64,000 bases of DNA from Oscillospiraceae bacterium (lineage in GTDB: Bacteria > Bacillota > Clostridia > Oscillospirales > Ruminococcaceae), in contig JAUNSK010000020.1 in the NCBI GenBank assembly GCA_030539275.1, positions 1-64,000 of the forward strand, written 5' to 3'. The notes under the pieces were generated by a model. That model was not told the origin of the DNA. It did not search any database and worked only from the letters and a program-made list of their open reading frames with translations. Shown piece by piece: positions 34,926-44,936 of the stretch. Each line of letters opens with the position of its first letter. The stretch's first letter is position 1. Made by a program: the position numbers and the translations under genes.

Positions 34926-37475
34926 ATGAGCAAAGAAATAAAAGAAGACAGCAATACCGATGATATTGATTCTCTTTTAGATGAAATTGCTGCAGATAAT
35001 AAGCAGCCGGATGACAGTAGTTCGCACGATGAACCGGACGTCAGGTGGAAATCAGATGAACCGGCGCAAACAGATAAAAAACACTCAGAAAAAGTACATC
35101 CTGAAAAGAAGAAAATCAGACTTTTTGATAATGACGAAGAAGATGATGATGACGAAAGACATCCGGAAACCTTCAGAGAACTTTTTGAAAACATCAGGAA
35201 TGACACAAAAGATCAGTGGCATGACTTCTATACACAGTTTCAGAAGGACAGGAAACGAAGAAAAGAAAAGAAGCAGCTTGAGTTTTACGGTGGAAAACCT
35301 CCGGAGGACAAATCCGCACGTTCTCTGTACATAGGCTTCTACGCAATCAAAAAGTTCCTGTCAATCGTAGCTACCACGATCTTTTCCATGCTTCTCATAT
35401 TTATTATTACCGGAACAATAGTAGGAACTGTTGTTACAGTATATATACTGAGCTTTATGGACACAACAACTGCAATAACTCTGAAGGAATCAAAAGAAAG
35501 TTTTTCCTCGTACATCTACAGTATGAATAAAGAAACCGAAAATTATGATCTTGTTTACAGAGTTACTCCTACTGATCATGATGTCCGTATCAGAACGGAT
35601 ATAAACAAGCTTCCTGACTATGTCAAGTATGCATTTGTCTGCACTGAGGATGAACGTTTTTATTCACATGAAGGTGTTGACTACAAACGTACTGCTGCAG
35701 CTGTAGCAAATCTGGCTCTTAAATATATAAAGCTTTCTGATACATATTTCGGAGGATCAACGATCACACAGCAGCTCATTAAAAATGTAACCCAGGATGA
35801 CGAGGATACATGGGACAGAAAGATGAGAGAAATCTTCTCAGCCATGAAGCTTGAGAAGAAATACACAAAAGACGAGATTCTTGAATCTTATCTTGACACC
35901 ATATACTTTGACAGAGTAGATTCATACAACATGTACGGTATTGAAGCTGCAGCAATAGGATATTACGGAAAACCGGCAGCTGAGCTTACTATAGCAGAAG
36001 CAGCCACTCTCTCAGCTATCCCTCAGAACCCTAACAAATATAACCCTACAAAGGATTTTGAAGAAAATAAGGAACGTAAAGAATACTGCTTATACAAGAT
36101 GTTTGAGCTTGGTGTTATTTCTTCAGACGAATACGAAGAAGCTATGAATCAGGAAATATTCCTTACAACAATGCCTGATTTTGAAGATACACATCCTGAT
36201 TATGTTCATCTTACAGAATCTAACGACGATTTTGAAAATCCTGAAATTATCCCCTGGGATGTAGATACTGCCATCAAAGAATTCGGTTCATATCTTAAGG
36301 AGAAAAATGAACTTGATAGTATTGAAGACGGAATCAAAATGTTCAACAGCGGCGGATACAAGCTTTATCTTTCTACCGATCAGGATGTCCAGACACATCT
36401 TAATGAATCATATGCTGACTGGTCAAACTTCTTTACAGATACAGATGAAAACGGTGAAAAGGTTCAGTCCTCATGCGTTGTTATGGACTATAAAGGACAT
36501 ATACTTGGAATAGCAGGTCAGATCGGTGAAAAGGAAACAAACCTGGGCTTCAACAATGCTATTGACGCACACAGACAGCCTGGTTCTACTATCAAACCTG
36601 TTACAACTTACGGCTATGCCATTGAAAATGATAAAATTACATGGTCATCATATTACTATGACAGAGCACTTGAGGCCGGTGTTGCCACAAATGAGGAATG
36701 GCCGAACAACTATGACGGTAAACCGTCTCAGGGTTATTATCCGGTCAACTACTTCCTTAAGAGATCAATAAACACTCTTCCTGCCCAGATTGCTTTCAAT
36801 AACGGACTTCAGCCGATATTTGATTTTGCAACACAGAAGCTCCACCTTGAGCTTGACCCGACAATGGACCTTGATTATTCACCGCTTTGTGTAGGTGGTC
36901 TTCATACCGGTGTTACAGTAGTAAATCTTGCAAATGCATATATGCCTTACGGAAACGGCGGAACATATTACAAGGCAAGTATAATCGCTAAAGCTGAAGA
37001 CAGCAAATCCGGAGAGCTTATTATAGATAATGATAACAGAACAGGAGAACCTGCCGTAAGTGATCAGACAGCCTACGTTATGAACAAGCTGCTTCAGAAG
37101 GTTATAAACGAAGGTACAGGTACTGCTGCACAGCTTTCAAATACAACTGTTGCAGGTAAAACAGGTACAACTGAGAACTGGCATGATATCACATTTGTAG
37201 GTCTTACACCTGATTATCTGTCAGCTATATGGGTCGGATATTCAAACGGCGATAACTCATACGCCATCGAAGCCCAGAACTCCGCAAGGATCTGGACAAG
37301 AGTATTCGGTACATATGCCAACGAACATGCAACAGATGCCAAGTTCCCTGAATGTGATAAAGTAATCTATGCCAGATACTGTTCACAGACTGGTCTTCTT
37401 GCAAATCCGGGATGTCCGGGCGGAGATTACGGTTACTACAAATCCTCTAATTGTGCGTACTGCACATCTCATTAA
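34926..37475 (+). CDS. Class A penicillin-binding protein (PBP1A type), copy 1
   Basis: Bifunctional peptidoglycan synthase of 849 residues. An acidic cytoplasmic tail (1-~125) is followed by a membrane helix (about 140-170), a GT51 glycosyltransferase domain with E241 in TEDERFYSHEG and GGSTITQQL, and a transpeptidase domain with S554-T-I-K557, S614-I-N616 and K745-T-G-T748. A Cys-rich C-terminus (four Cys in the last 35 residues) ends the protein. The Shine-Dalgarno GGAG lies an unusual 13 bases before the ATG. It has its own promoter and terminator and a tandem paralogue downstream. Confidence 0.95.
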   Translation: MSKEIKEDSNTDDIDSLLDEIAADNKQPDDSSSHDEPDVRWKSDEPAQTDKKHSEKVHPEKKKIRLFDNDEEDDDDERHPETFRELFENIRNDTKDQWHDFYTQFQKDRKRRKEKKQLEFYGGKPPEDKSARSLYIGFYAIKKFLSIVATTIFSMLLIFIITGTIVGTVVTVYILSFMDTTTAITLKESKESFSSYIYSMNKETENYDLVYRVTPTDHDVRIRTDINKLPDYVKYAFVCTEDERFYSHEGVDYKRTAAAVANLALKYIKLSDTYFGGSTITQQLIKNVTQDDEDTWDRKMREIFSAMKLEKKYTKDEILESYLDTIYFDRVDSYNMYGIEAAAIGYYGKPAAELTIAEAATLSAIPQNPNKYNPTKDFEENKERKEYCLYKMFELGVISSDEYEEAMNQEIFLTTMPDFEDTHPDYVHLTESNDDFENPEIIPWDVDTAIKEFGSYLKEKNELDSIEDGIKMFNSGGYKLYLSTDQDVQTHLNESYADWSNFFTDTDENGEKVQSSCVVMDYKGHILGIAGQIGEKETNLGFNNAIDAHRQPGSTIKPVTTYGYAIENDKITWSSYYYDRALEAGVATNEEWPNNYDGKPSQGYYPVNYFLKRSINTLPAQIAFNNGLQPIFDFATQKLHLELDPTMDLDYSPLCVGGLHTGVTVVNLANAYMPYGNGGTYYKASIIAKAEDSKSGELIIDNDNRTGEPAVSDQTAYVMNKLLQKVINEGTGTAAQLSNTTVAGKTGTTENWHDITFVGLTPDYLSAIWVGYSNGDNSYAIEAQNSARIWTRVFGTYANEHATDAKFPECDKVIYARYCSQTGLLANPGCPGGDYGYYKSSNCAYCTSH

Positions 37476-37482
37476 TATTACT

Positions 37483-37520
37483 AAAACTGACTTGGATTTT
37501 TTTCAGGTCAGTTTTTTTTT
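37483..37520 (+). terminator. Terminator after PBP copy 1
   Basis: A stem of about 12 bp (37483-37494 with 37504-37515) is followed by a long T-run. Confidence 0.85.
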
Positions 37521-37530
37521 ATGAAAACAA

Positions 37531-37560
37531 TTGTAATCATGTCCTATTATATGGTATAAT
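37531..37560 (+). promoter_or_regulatory. Promoter of the second PBP gene
   Basis: TTGTAA (37531-37536), an 18-bp spacer and TATAAT (37555-37560). Confidence 0.6.
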
Positions 37561-37645
37561 AATTGGAGTATACAATCAGACTTAACATATTTGTAAATAA
37601 TCAGTATGATTATTCGTGAAACATGAAAGGAGACCATTATACCAT

Positions 37646-40129
37646 ATGAACAAAGAAATAAAGGAAGACAGCATAACAGAAAGCAAAACTAACGACCCCG
37701 AAGAAATATCTCTGGATATTCCTATCGATGAAGACACTCTATCCCCTGACAAATCAGTACCACCCGACGAAGAGAGCACAGGCTTTACAGGCGTCGATGA
37801 AGATGATGAACGACATCCGGAATCTTTCAGAGAACTATTTGAAAACTTTAAAAATGATACCAAAGAAGATTTTCTGGAGTTTTATGAACAGCTCATGAAA
37901 GACAGGAAACACCGAAAAGAAAAAAAACAGCGTGAGTTTTATGGAGGAAAACCGCCTGAGGATAAAACAGCCAGATCACTGTACATATTTTTTTACTCAG
38001 TAAGAAAGTTGTTTTCTATCATTGCTACTACTTTTTTCTCATTGCTGCTTATTTTCATTCTGACCGGAACTATTGTCGGAACTGTAATAACCGTATATCT
38101 TCTGAGTTTTATGGATACAACTACAGCTATTACTCTTAAGGATCCGGAGGAGAGTTTTTCTTCTTATATCTATACTATGAACAAAGAAACGCAGGAATAT
38201 CAGCTTGCATACAGGTTTACCCCGGTAGAACATGATGTCTGCATAAAAACTGATATTGAAAGTCTTCCCGACTATGTAAAGTATGCTTTTGTATGTACCG
38301 AAGATGAACGTTTCTATTCTCATGAAGGAGTAGATTATAAGCGTACTTTCGGAGCAGTAATAACCGTTGCACTTAATTATCTTAAAATAAAGGATGATTA
38401 TTACGGCGGTTCAACGATAACTCAGCAGCTTATCAAAAATGTTACCAAGGATGATGAGGATACCTGGGACAGAAAAATGAGAGAAATTTTCTCAGCTATG
38501 AAACTTGAAAAGAAATATACCAAGGACGAGATCCTCGAATCATATCTGAATACAATCTTCTTTGAAAGAGTTGACGGTTACAATATGTACGGAATTGAAG
38601 CGGCTGCTATAGGCTATTATGGCAAACCCGCATCTGAGCTTACCATTGCAGAGGTCGCTACTCTGACTGCTATCCCTCAGAATCCTTATAAATATAATCC
38701 GACTATAAACTTTGAAGAAAATAAGGGACGTAAAGAATACTGCATCAGAAAAATGTTTGAACTTGGTATTATCTCTTCTGATGAATATGAAGAAGCTATA
38801 AATCAGGAGATTTTATTAACGACAATGCCTGAATTCCAGCAGCTTCATCCTGATTATATACATCTGTCAGAACAAAACGATGATTTTGAGAACCCTGAAA
38901 TATATGGCTGGGATATTGAAACAGCCATAAGTGAGATGGGACAGTACCTGAAAGAAAAATATGACCTGGAATATGAAGATGATGGTGTTGACAAGTTTAC
39001 AAGCGGAGGTTATAAAATCTACCTTACTACAGACACCGACTTACAGGAGCATCTTAATAGTACATATTCTGACTGGTCTTGCTTTTTTGATGATGTAGAT
39101 GATAAGGGTGATAAGGTACAGTCATCTCTTGCTGTTATGGATTACAAAGGACATATTATGGGTGTAGCCGGATGTATCGGCGAAAAAGAAATAAACAGGG
39201 GCTTTAATCATGCGATGGCAGGAAAAAGACAGCCGGGATCCACAATAAAACCTGTAACAACATATGGATATGCTCTTGAAAATGACAAGATAACATGGTC
39301 AACATATTTCAATGATGAACCTCTGCCGGCTGGTGTAGCCACGGAATCCGAATGGCCTCATAACTACGGAAACTCAATTTCACATGGCCGATATCCGGTC
39401 AATTATCTCCTGCAGAAATCTTTCAACACCTGCCCGGCATGGATCGCATATGAAAACGGCCTGCAGCCGATCTTTGACTTTGCAACACAGAAGCTTCATC
39501 TTGATCTTGTTCCGGTATGGGATAACGCATATTCACCTCTCTGTGTAGGCGGTCTGAATCAGGGCATCACTGTTATAAATCTTGCAAATGCATATATGCC
39601 GTACGGAAACGGCGGCACATACTATAAAGCCAGTATAATAGCAAAAGCAGAAGACAGCAGATCAGGCGATGTTCTGTTTGATAACATGAACCGTAAGGGT
39701 GAACCTGCTGTGAGTGATGAGACAGCCTTTGTTATGAACAAGCTGCTTCATAAGGTAATCAACGGAGGAACTGGCGGTGATGCAAGACTGGGAAGCACTG
39801 ATCTTGCAGGAAAAACAGGTACGACTGAAAACTGGCACGATATCACTTTTGTCGGACTTACTCCTGATTATCTTTCAGCAATATGGATAGGATACGCAAG
39901 GGGCGAAAACTCAGATGCGATAGATGCCGCAAGTTCTGCGGGCATATGGAAAAAGGTGTTCGGAACATATGCCGATGATCATAGAACTGATGCACAGTTC
40001 CCTGAGTGTGGAAAGGTCATAAATGCAAGATACTGTTCAGTATCAGGCAAACTTGCAAATCCCGGATGTCCCGGCAGTGATTACGGATACTACAAATCAA
40101 CTAATTGTGAATACTGCAATCAGCATTAA
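37646..40129 (+). CDS. Class A penicillin-binding protein (PBP1A type), copy 2
   Basis: Tandem paralogue of the preceding gene, 827 residues, with a shorter acidic tail, one membrane helix, GT51 domain (E219 in TEDERFYSHEG) and transpeptidase domain (S532-T-I-K, SFN, K723-T-G-T). All catalytic motifs are intact, so both copies should be active. The C-terminal four-Cys tail is conserved. The frame extends to a GTG at 37616, but the ATG at 37646 starts MNKEIKEDS, matching copy 1 (MSKEIKEDS), and the GGAG-to-ATG distance is 13 bases in both. Confidence 0.94.
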   Translation: MNKEIKEDSITESKTNDPEEISLDIPIDEDTLSPDKSVPPDEESTGFTGVDEDDERHPESFRELFENFKNDTKEDFLEFYEQLMKDRKHRKEKKQREFYGGKPPEDKTARSLYIFFYSVRKLFSIIATTFFSLLLIFILTGTIVGTVITVYLLSFMDTTTAITLKDPEESFSSYIYTMNKETQEYQLAYRFTPVEHDVCIKTDIESLPDYVKYAFVCTEDERFYSHEGVDYKRTFGAVITVALNYLKIKDDYYGGSTITQQLIKNVTKDDEDTWDRKMREIFSAMKLEKKYTKDEILESYLNTIFFERVDGYNMYGIEAAAIGYYGKPASELTIAEVATLTAIPQNPYKYNPTINFEENKGRKEYCIRKMFELGIISSDEYEEAINQEILLTTMPEFQQLHPDYIHLSEQNDDFENPEIYGWDIETAISEMGQYLKEKYDLEYEDDGVDKFTSGGYKIYLTTDTDLQEHLNSTYSDWSCFFDDVDDKGDKVQSSLAVMDYKGHIMGVAGCIGEKEINRGFNHAMAGKRQPGSTIKPVTTYGYALENDKITWSTYFNDEPLPAGVATESEWPHNYGNSISHGRYPVNYLLQKSFNTCPAWIAYENGLQPIFDFATQKLHLDLVPVWDNAYSPLCVGGLNQGITVINLANAYMPYGNGGTYYKASIIAKAEDSRSGDVLFDNMNRKGEPAVSDETAFVMNKLLHKVINGGTGGDARLGSTDLAGKTGTTENWHDITFVGLTPDYLSAIWIGYARGENSDAIDAASSAGIWKKVFGTYADDHRTDAQFPECGKVINARYCSVSGKLANPGCPGSDYGYYKSTNCEYCNQH

Positions 40130-40135
40130 AATAAG

Positions 40136-40170
40136 ATCTGACTTGTATTTATTACAGGTCAGATTTTTTT
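40136..40170 (+). terminator. Terminator after PBP copy 2
   Basis: An 11-bp stem (40136-40146 with 40154-40164) and a T-run. Its sequence resembles the terminator after copy 1, suggesting it was duplicated with the gene. Confidence 0.85.
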
Positions 40171-40184
40171 ATTATAAAAAAGAA

Positions 40185-40213
40185 TTGTAAACACAAACTA
40201 AATGTGTTAAAAT
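40185..40213 (+). promoter_or_regulatory. Promoter of the methyltransferase gene
   Basis: TTGTAA (40185-40190), a 17-bp spacer and TAAAAT (40208-40213). Confidence 0.5.
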
Positions 40214-40274
40214 GTTATGAGTACGCAAACTTCATTATGTAAATTAATATTTTTAATTTTAAGGACGTGTTTTT

Positions 40275-41390
40275 TTGGATAAATATAAAATAGTTTGCCC
40301 ATGTCATTTCGGACTTGAAAGTGTTCTCAACTTTGAGATCCGAAAAATAGAGGGAGAAAATATTAAGTCAGATAACGGCCGTGTGACATTTGACGGTGAT
40401 ATGGCAATGATCGCAAGAGCAAATATCTGCCTTTCAACTGCTGAACGTGTACTTATTCAGCTTGCTGAGTTCAGGGCTCAGACATTTGAAGAGCTGTTTC
40501 AGGGCGTGAAAAAGATACCTCTTGAAAACTTTGTAGGTAAGCTTGAAGCATTTCCTGTTAAGGGATATTCACTTAACTCAAATCTGCACAGCATTCCTGA
40601 CTGTCAGTCTATAATAAAAAAGGCATGTGTTGAAAGGCTCAGAGAGAAGTATGGGATAAACTGGTTTGAGGAAAGCGGCAGCGTTCATCAGATACAGTTC
40701 GGAATAATGAAGGATATCGTCACTATATATCTTGATACAAGCGGCGCAGGACTTCATAAGAGAGGCTACCGCAAAAATGCAAACATTGCACCTATCAAGG
40801 AAACTCTTGCTGCAGGAATCGTAGACCTTGCACGTGTAAGACCTGACAGCTTTGTATGTGACCCATGCTGCGGTAGCGGAACATTTCTTATAGAATCAGC
40901 ATACAAGGCATTAAATATCGCGCCTGGCATCAACCGAAGATTTTCTGCTGAAGGCTGGGATATTTCTGCTGCTGAAATATGGAAGCAGGAACGCGAAAGA
41001 GCTGTTTCACTTGTCCGCAAGGATGCCTCATTCAAGGCTCAGGGCTTTGACTATGATCCGGAATGTGTTGAACTTTCAAACGACAACATAAAAAAAGCCG
41101 GCATATCAACAAAAGCCAGCGCATCACTGCGTGACCTTAACAAATTTGACGATATTGAAAATGCCACAGTTATCTGTAACCCTCCGTACGGCGAACGTAT
41201 GCTTGAACTTCGTGAAGCCGAGGAGCTGTACAGAGTCATGGGCCGCAAGTTTAAGACAGGCAGAAACAATTCTTATTATATCATCTCCCCTCATGAAAGC
41301 TTTGAGGACTTCTTCGGAAGAAAAGCTGACAAGAGAAGAAAGCTTTACAACGGCATGATCAAATGTCAGCTGTTTATGTACTTTAAATAA
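40275..41390 (+). CDS. RlmL-type 23S rRNA guanine-N2 methyltransferase
   Basis: SAM-dependent RNA methyltransferase of 371 residues in the THUMP/UPF0020 family. An N-terminal THUMP region (about 1-160) is followed by the Rossmann methyltransferase domain with DPCCGSGTFLIESA (SAM binding) and the catalytic NPPYGERM. The stretch PGINRRFSAEGWD is typical of RlmL-like proteins. It starts at a TTG after AAGGACG. Part of its 3' region is repeated at 44581. The exact rRNA position is inferred from the family. Confidence 0.9.
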   Translation: MDKYKIVCPCHFGLESVLNFEIRKIEGENIKSDNGRVTFDGDMAMIARANICLSTAERVLIQLAEFRAQTFEELFQGVKKIPLENFVGKLEAFPVKGYSLNSNLHSIPDCQSIIKKACVERLREKYGINWFEESGSVHQIQFGIMKDIVTIYLDTSGAGLHKRGYRKNANIAPIKETLAAGIVDLARVRPDSFVCDPCCGSGTFLIESAYKALNIAPGINRRFSAEGWDISAAEIWKQERERAVSLVRKDASFKAQGFDYDPECVELSNDNIKKAGISTKASASLRDLNKFDDIENATVICNPPYGERMLELREAEELYRVMGRKFKTGRNNSYYIISPHESFEDFFGRKADKRRKLYNGMIKCQLFMYFK

Positions 41391-41426
41391 CACATAATAT
41401 CAAGCTTACTTTGAACTCCACATGAT

Positions 41427-41466
41427 AAACAAAAACCGTGTATATCTTAATACACGGTTTTTGTTT
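41427..41466. terminator. Bidirectional terminator
   Basis: A perfect 17-bp stem (41427-41443 with 41450-41466) with A- and T-runs inside its outer ends, between the convergent methyltransferase and lipoprotein genes. Confidence 0.88.
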
Positions 41467-41481
41467 GCATGATATTCTGTA

Positions 41482-44295
41482 CTATTTTATTTCATCCAGA
41501 TAAAGACTTACTTTTCGCTGAATATTTGCAGCTGCTTCCTGCGCACTTTGTCCCTTTGCATAAAAGCAATTAAGTTCCTCGTCAATAACATCATATATGT
41601 ATCTGTTCTTAATATATGCTGCATTTTCTTTTGTTAACAGATCTCTGCATGATTGAACGTACGATTCATCTGTATCAAATTTTATACTTTCCAGAACAGA
41701 TTCAACTTCTTCTTTTCTTACGGAGAAAGTCGGACCGTAAAAACACAAATCCTGTTGATTTTCGTTGTCAAGCAAAAATAAAAGAAATTTAAGACAAGCT
41801 TCCTTCATAGAGGATTTCTCTGATATTGATGCTAACATGTCTGAACAGATATAACTTCCACGTCCGCAGTCAGAAGGTATTCCGATAAACTGTTTACCAT
41901 AATAAGTTATCATACTATCAGATCTGATTGTTGTATCTGTGCACAAGTTGTCTGTTGAATAATACTCATCAATATCACCATTATCATCTACCCCATAATT
42001 ATTAATAGTGTCGATAAGATCAATGAACGATGGAGAGTCGTAATATGACTTATTACTATTATAATCTATAAAGTCCGGGTTAATATCCAGATTAAACATT
42101 CCGGTAATTATTGACTTTGTCTTATCACTAAACAAAGTAGTATCAGTATTACATATATCAGCAAACTCTTTATAATTCCAGTTATTATTTATTTTAACAC
42201 TGTCATTACTTTCGAGTACCAGAGTTTTTAAGTAGAATGTCAGAGGTATCCTGCATAACTTACCGCTGTTACGGTAAGAATCGAAAATATTAGTCATATA
42301 ATCATCGGGATTATAATTCTGAGATGAATTAAGTAAACCTTGCAGATCTGTAAATGCACCTTTCCTTTCTAGGTCTGTTATGTCAGTATACATACCTGAA
42401 ATAATCATATCAGGTTGAGTTCCCTCAACGTAATCTTTTTCCAAAGAAGTGATCCCTGTTTTAACATCTTCACTATAACAAGACATATTTACCTTTATAT
42501 CATTGTTGCCGGAATTGAATTTATCCACAACAGGTTTTAATATTTCAGCATGACCCGGTTGAACCATAAAGTTTACTTCATCTTTTTTTGCATCATTATC
42601 ATTTTTTTCACACGGACTAAGTATATTAAGTGTGGTATCTGATAATATGTAATACTTTTCATCAATCGAAAAAACATAATCAATGCTTATACCATTTGAA
42701 GCTACGTTTACTAATGGTATCGGCACACTGTCATTCAGATCAAATCCATACAAAATTCCATTTGATTTAATATAAAAAACATTTCGTTCATCGCCCCTGA
42801 AAAAAAGCGGTTGATTGTAATTTATATCTGTAATTGAATCATTTAAGTTACATATTTCTTTTATCGCTGAAGAGTTTTCATTAAGAACTGATACAAAATA
42901 TTGATCTTTATCATCTTTTCCTATTACATATTGATGTTTGTCATATATGTATACACCCATTATCTCTTTATATTTTGTTTCGTATGTATTCAAACACTTT
43001 CCTGTATTATCATATATATCTACAGAATTTCTGTATGCTACATAATATCTGGAATCATCATAATACAGATTTGAATCTAACGGATATGAATTCTCCAACA
43101 CTATTGAAATATCTCCATTGATATTCTGTATTGTACTATATTCTATATCATCAGTTGATGTCAGTATATAATAATCATTATTATTTTCAGACCTGTCAAC
43201 ATTACCATCCTTATCTATCGTGAACGTGCTGTATGACTGTGCATTTTTAGTCTTCATGTATGAAAATGATTCATCATTACATGAAACTACTGAAAAAGTA
43301 TCCTCATCACTCATAACATCACCATTATCCGAAAATTCATATATAACCGTCTCATCTGCAGTTGAAATATTATATCTGTATAAGGTTTTTATACCATCAT
43401 AATAGTATATAACATTATCTTCACTGCTTGAAAATATCTTTACATTACCATCCAGGTTAAGCTGTTGAGACCGGGTTTTTGATATCAGGTCTATAGGATA
43501 AATACAGCTCATATTACTAAGGTCATCATAATGACTAATATAAACCGTATTATTACTCACAACCATACGATCTATAAAATCTATGTCCATATCTTCTATT
43601 TTCTGCTGAAGACTGCAGTTGAGATCAAGAATAAACACAAATGGAACATAACTTTTAGTCTGGCTTGAAATATCCGTTTTATTGCATGCAATATATATTG
43701 AGTCATTTTGGACAGCTATATCATTAACAAAAAAATCGTTTGAATCCATGCCGGTTATTTCGCTGATGCTTTTTGTCAGGATATTTTCATTATCTTTATT
43801 ATCTATACTTATTACCGGACTGTTATTTTTTGTATACCCTACTCTGTATATATTTTTTTCCTTATCTATATATGTACTCACTGTATGATCAATAATAATA
43901 TTTTTATTTCTCTCTTCAATGGAAGGACATCCGTCATAGTAATTAAATCCATTACTATAAAAAACACCGTCATAATAAAAATTTGGTTCATATGAATAGT
44001 CATTTTTTATTGTCATGCTGTTTATCTTAGTTTTATCCTTAATACTTATTTCTGAAAAGTCTGCAGCTCTTTCATAATTATATCCGATCACATCTATCCC
44101 TTCAGAACATCCGACTGCATCGAACAATTCAAGAAAATGATCAGATAGATCAAATGATTCCATACTGTAATCTTCTGCTGTTACACTTTTATTGATTTTC
44201 CTGGATTCGATTTTGACACTTTCCTTACAGCCTGTACAGGACATTACAATAAATAATACAAGCATTAAAGTTACTATTTTATTTATCTTTTTCAT
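41482..44295 (-). CDS. Large lipoprotein: propeller-like N-terminus and solute-binding C-terminus
   Basis: A 937-residue surface lipoprotein. The signal peptide ends in a lipobox region MSCTGC. Residues ~60-560 consist of repeated beta-rich blocks such as IYYYDGIKTLYRYN, which look like propeller blades. Residues ~575-935 resemble an ABC-type family 1 extracellular solute-binding protein (QPGHAEILKPVVDKFNSGNNDIKV; PDMIISGMYTDI; GIPSDCGRGSYIC). No permease or ATPase gene is adjacent, so a sensing or scavenging role is possible. The gene is more AT-rich than its neighbours. Start choice is uncertain: tandem ATGs lie at 44295 and 44292 without a clear ribosome-binding site. Confidence 0.82.
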   Translation of the reverse strand: MKKINKIVTLMLVLFIVMSCTGCKESVKIESRKINKSVTAEDYSMESFDLSDHFLELFDAVGCSEGIDVIGYNYERAADFSEISIKDKTKINSMTIKNDYSYEPNFYYDGVFYSNGFNYYDGCPSIEERNKNIIIDHTVSTYIDKEKNIYRVGYTKNNSPVISIDNKDNENILTKSISEITGMDSNDFFVNDIAVQNDSIYIACNKTDISSQTKSYVPFVFILDLNCSLQQKIEDMDIDFIDRMVVSNNTVYISHYDDLSNMSCIYPIDLISKTRSQQLNLDGNVKIFSSSEDNVIYYYDGIKTLYRYNISTADETVIYEFSDNGDVMSDEDTFSVVSCNDESFSYMKTKNAQSYSTFTIDKDGNVDRSENNNDYYILTSTDDIEYSTIQNINGDISIVLENSYPLDSNLYYDDSRYYVAYRNSVDIYDNTGKCLNTYETKYKEIMGVYIYDKHQYVIGKDDKDQYFVSVLNENSSAIKEICNLNDSITDINYNQPLFFRGDERNVFYIKSNGILYGFDLNDSVPIPLVNVASNGISIDYVFSIDEKYYILSDTTLNILSPCEKNDNDAKKDEVNFMVQPGHAEILKPVVDKFNSGNNDIKVNMSCYSEDVKTGITSLEKDYVEGTQPDMIISGMYTDITDLERKGAFTDLQGLLNSSQNYNPDDYMTNIFDSYRNSGKLCRIPLTFYLKTLVLESNDSVKINNNWNYKEFADICNTDTTLFSDKTKSIITGMFNLDINPDFIDYNSNKSYYDSPSFIDLIDTINNYGVDDNGDIDEYYSTDNLCTDTTIRSDSMITYYGKQFIGIPSDCGRGSYICSDMLASISEKSSMKEACLKFLLFLLDNENQQDLCFYGPTFSVRKEEVESVLESIKFDTDESYVQSCRDLLTKENAAYIKNRYIYDVIDEELNCFYAKGQSAQEAAANIQRKVSLYLDEIK

Positions 44296-44580
44296 CATGA
44301 TCAACACATATCAATATAAAAAACACATATCAAACGATATAACTATTTTTATTGATATATATACACCAACCCTTCTTTTTCTGATACTTACTATGATCTG
44401 TAAGTTTCATGTAATCTCGCTTGATATTCTGGTTATAATACGTTTAAAAGTAATTATATTTATATTATAGCATATTTTATTTATTATTTGAATACTTTGT
44501 CTTTTTATGATTAAGTATAATTAATGCAGTTCTTGATTTTAAATTGAATATTATATAGACCCAACATTTAAATTAAAATT

Positions 44581-44682
44581 GCAGGTTATATACTTGAACT
44601 TCGCGAAGCCGTGGATCTGTACAGATTCATGAGCCGCAGGTTTAAAAAGGAAGAAACACCCGGTTTATATTTAAGTTTTTAA
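44581..44682 (+). pseudogene. Remnant of the RlmL-type methyltransferase gene
   Basis: A 34-codon open stretch reads LELREAVDLYRFMSRRFKK and ends at TAA (44680). It closely matches the methyltransferase segment LELREAEELYRVMGRKFK encoded at 41203-41256, also at the DNA level. There is no start or rest of the gene. It lies in the 641-bp gap 44296-44936, which otherwise holds only AT-rich sequence and the promoter of the next gene. Confidence 0.7.
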
Positions 44683-44858
44683 TGTTACTTGATTTATTAA
44701 TAAGATGCTGTTATGACCTCCCTTTTTTTTATATATTATCTGATATATGTTTTTCACTTTGTATCTACTTTATCTTTTAACAGTATTTATTTTGACAATT
44801 TAGTTATTATGCACAACTATAAGTATTTATTTTATTATAGAGAATTACCTTTGTACTA

Positions 44859-44888
44859 TTGTATTACATAACAAATATATGATATAAT
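44859..44888 (+). promoter_or_regulatory. Promoter of the LacI-like/GGDEF gene
   Basis: TTGTAT (44859-44864), an 18-bp spacer and TATAAT (44883-44888), about 50 bp upstream of the ATG. Confidence 0.55.
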
Positions 44889-44936
44889 TGTTAACAGTTA
44901 CGATTACAATTACAAACACATTATGGACGGATTAAT

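Noticed and set aside
44581-44682. A functional short gene
   Set aside because: The 34 codons match an internal part of the methyltransferase and lack a start codon with a ribosome-binding site.
41482-44936. Active transposon or integrative element
   Set aside because: The gene is AT-rich and bracketed by a repeated methyltransferase segment, but no transposase, integrase or terminal inverted repeats were seen.
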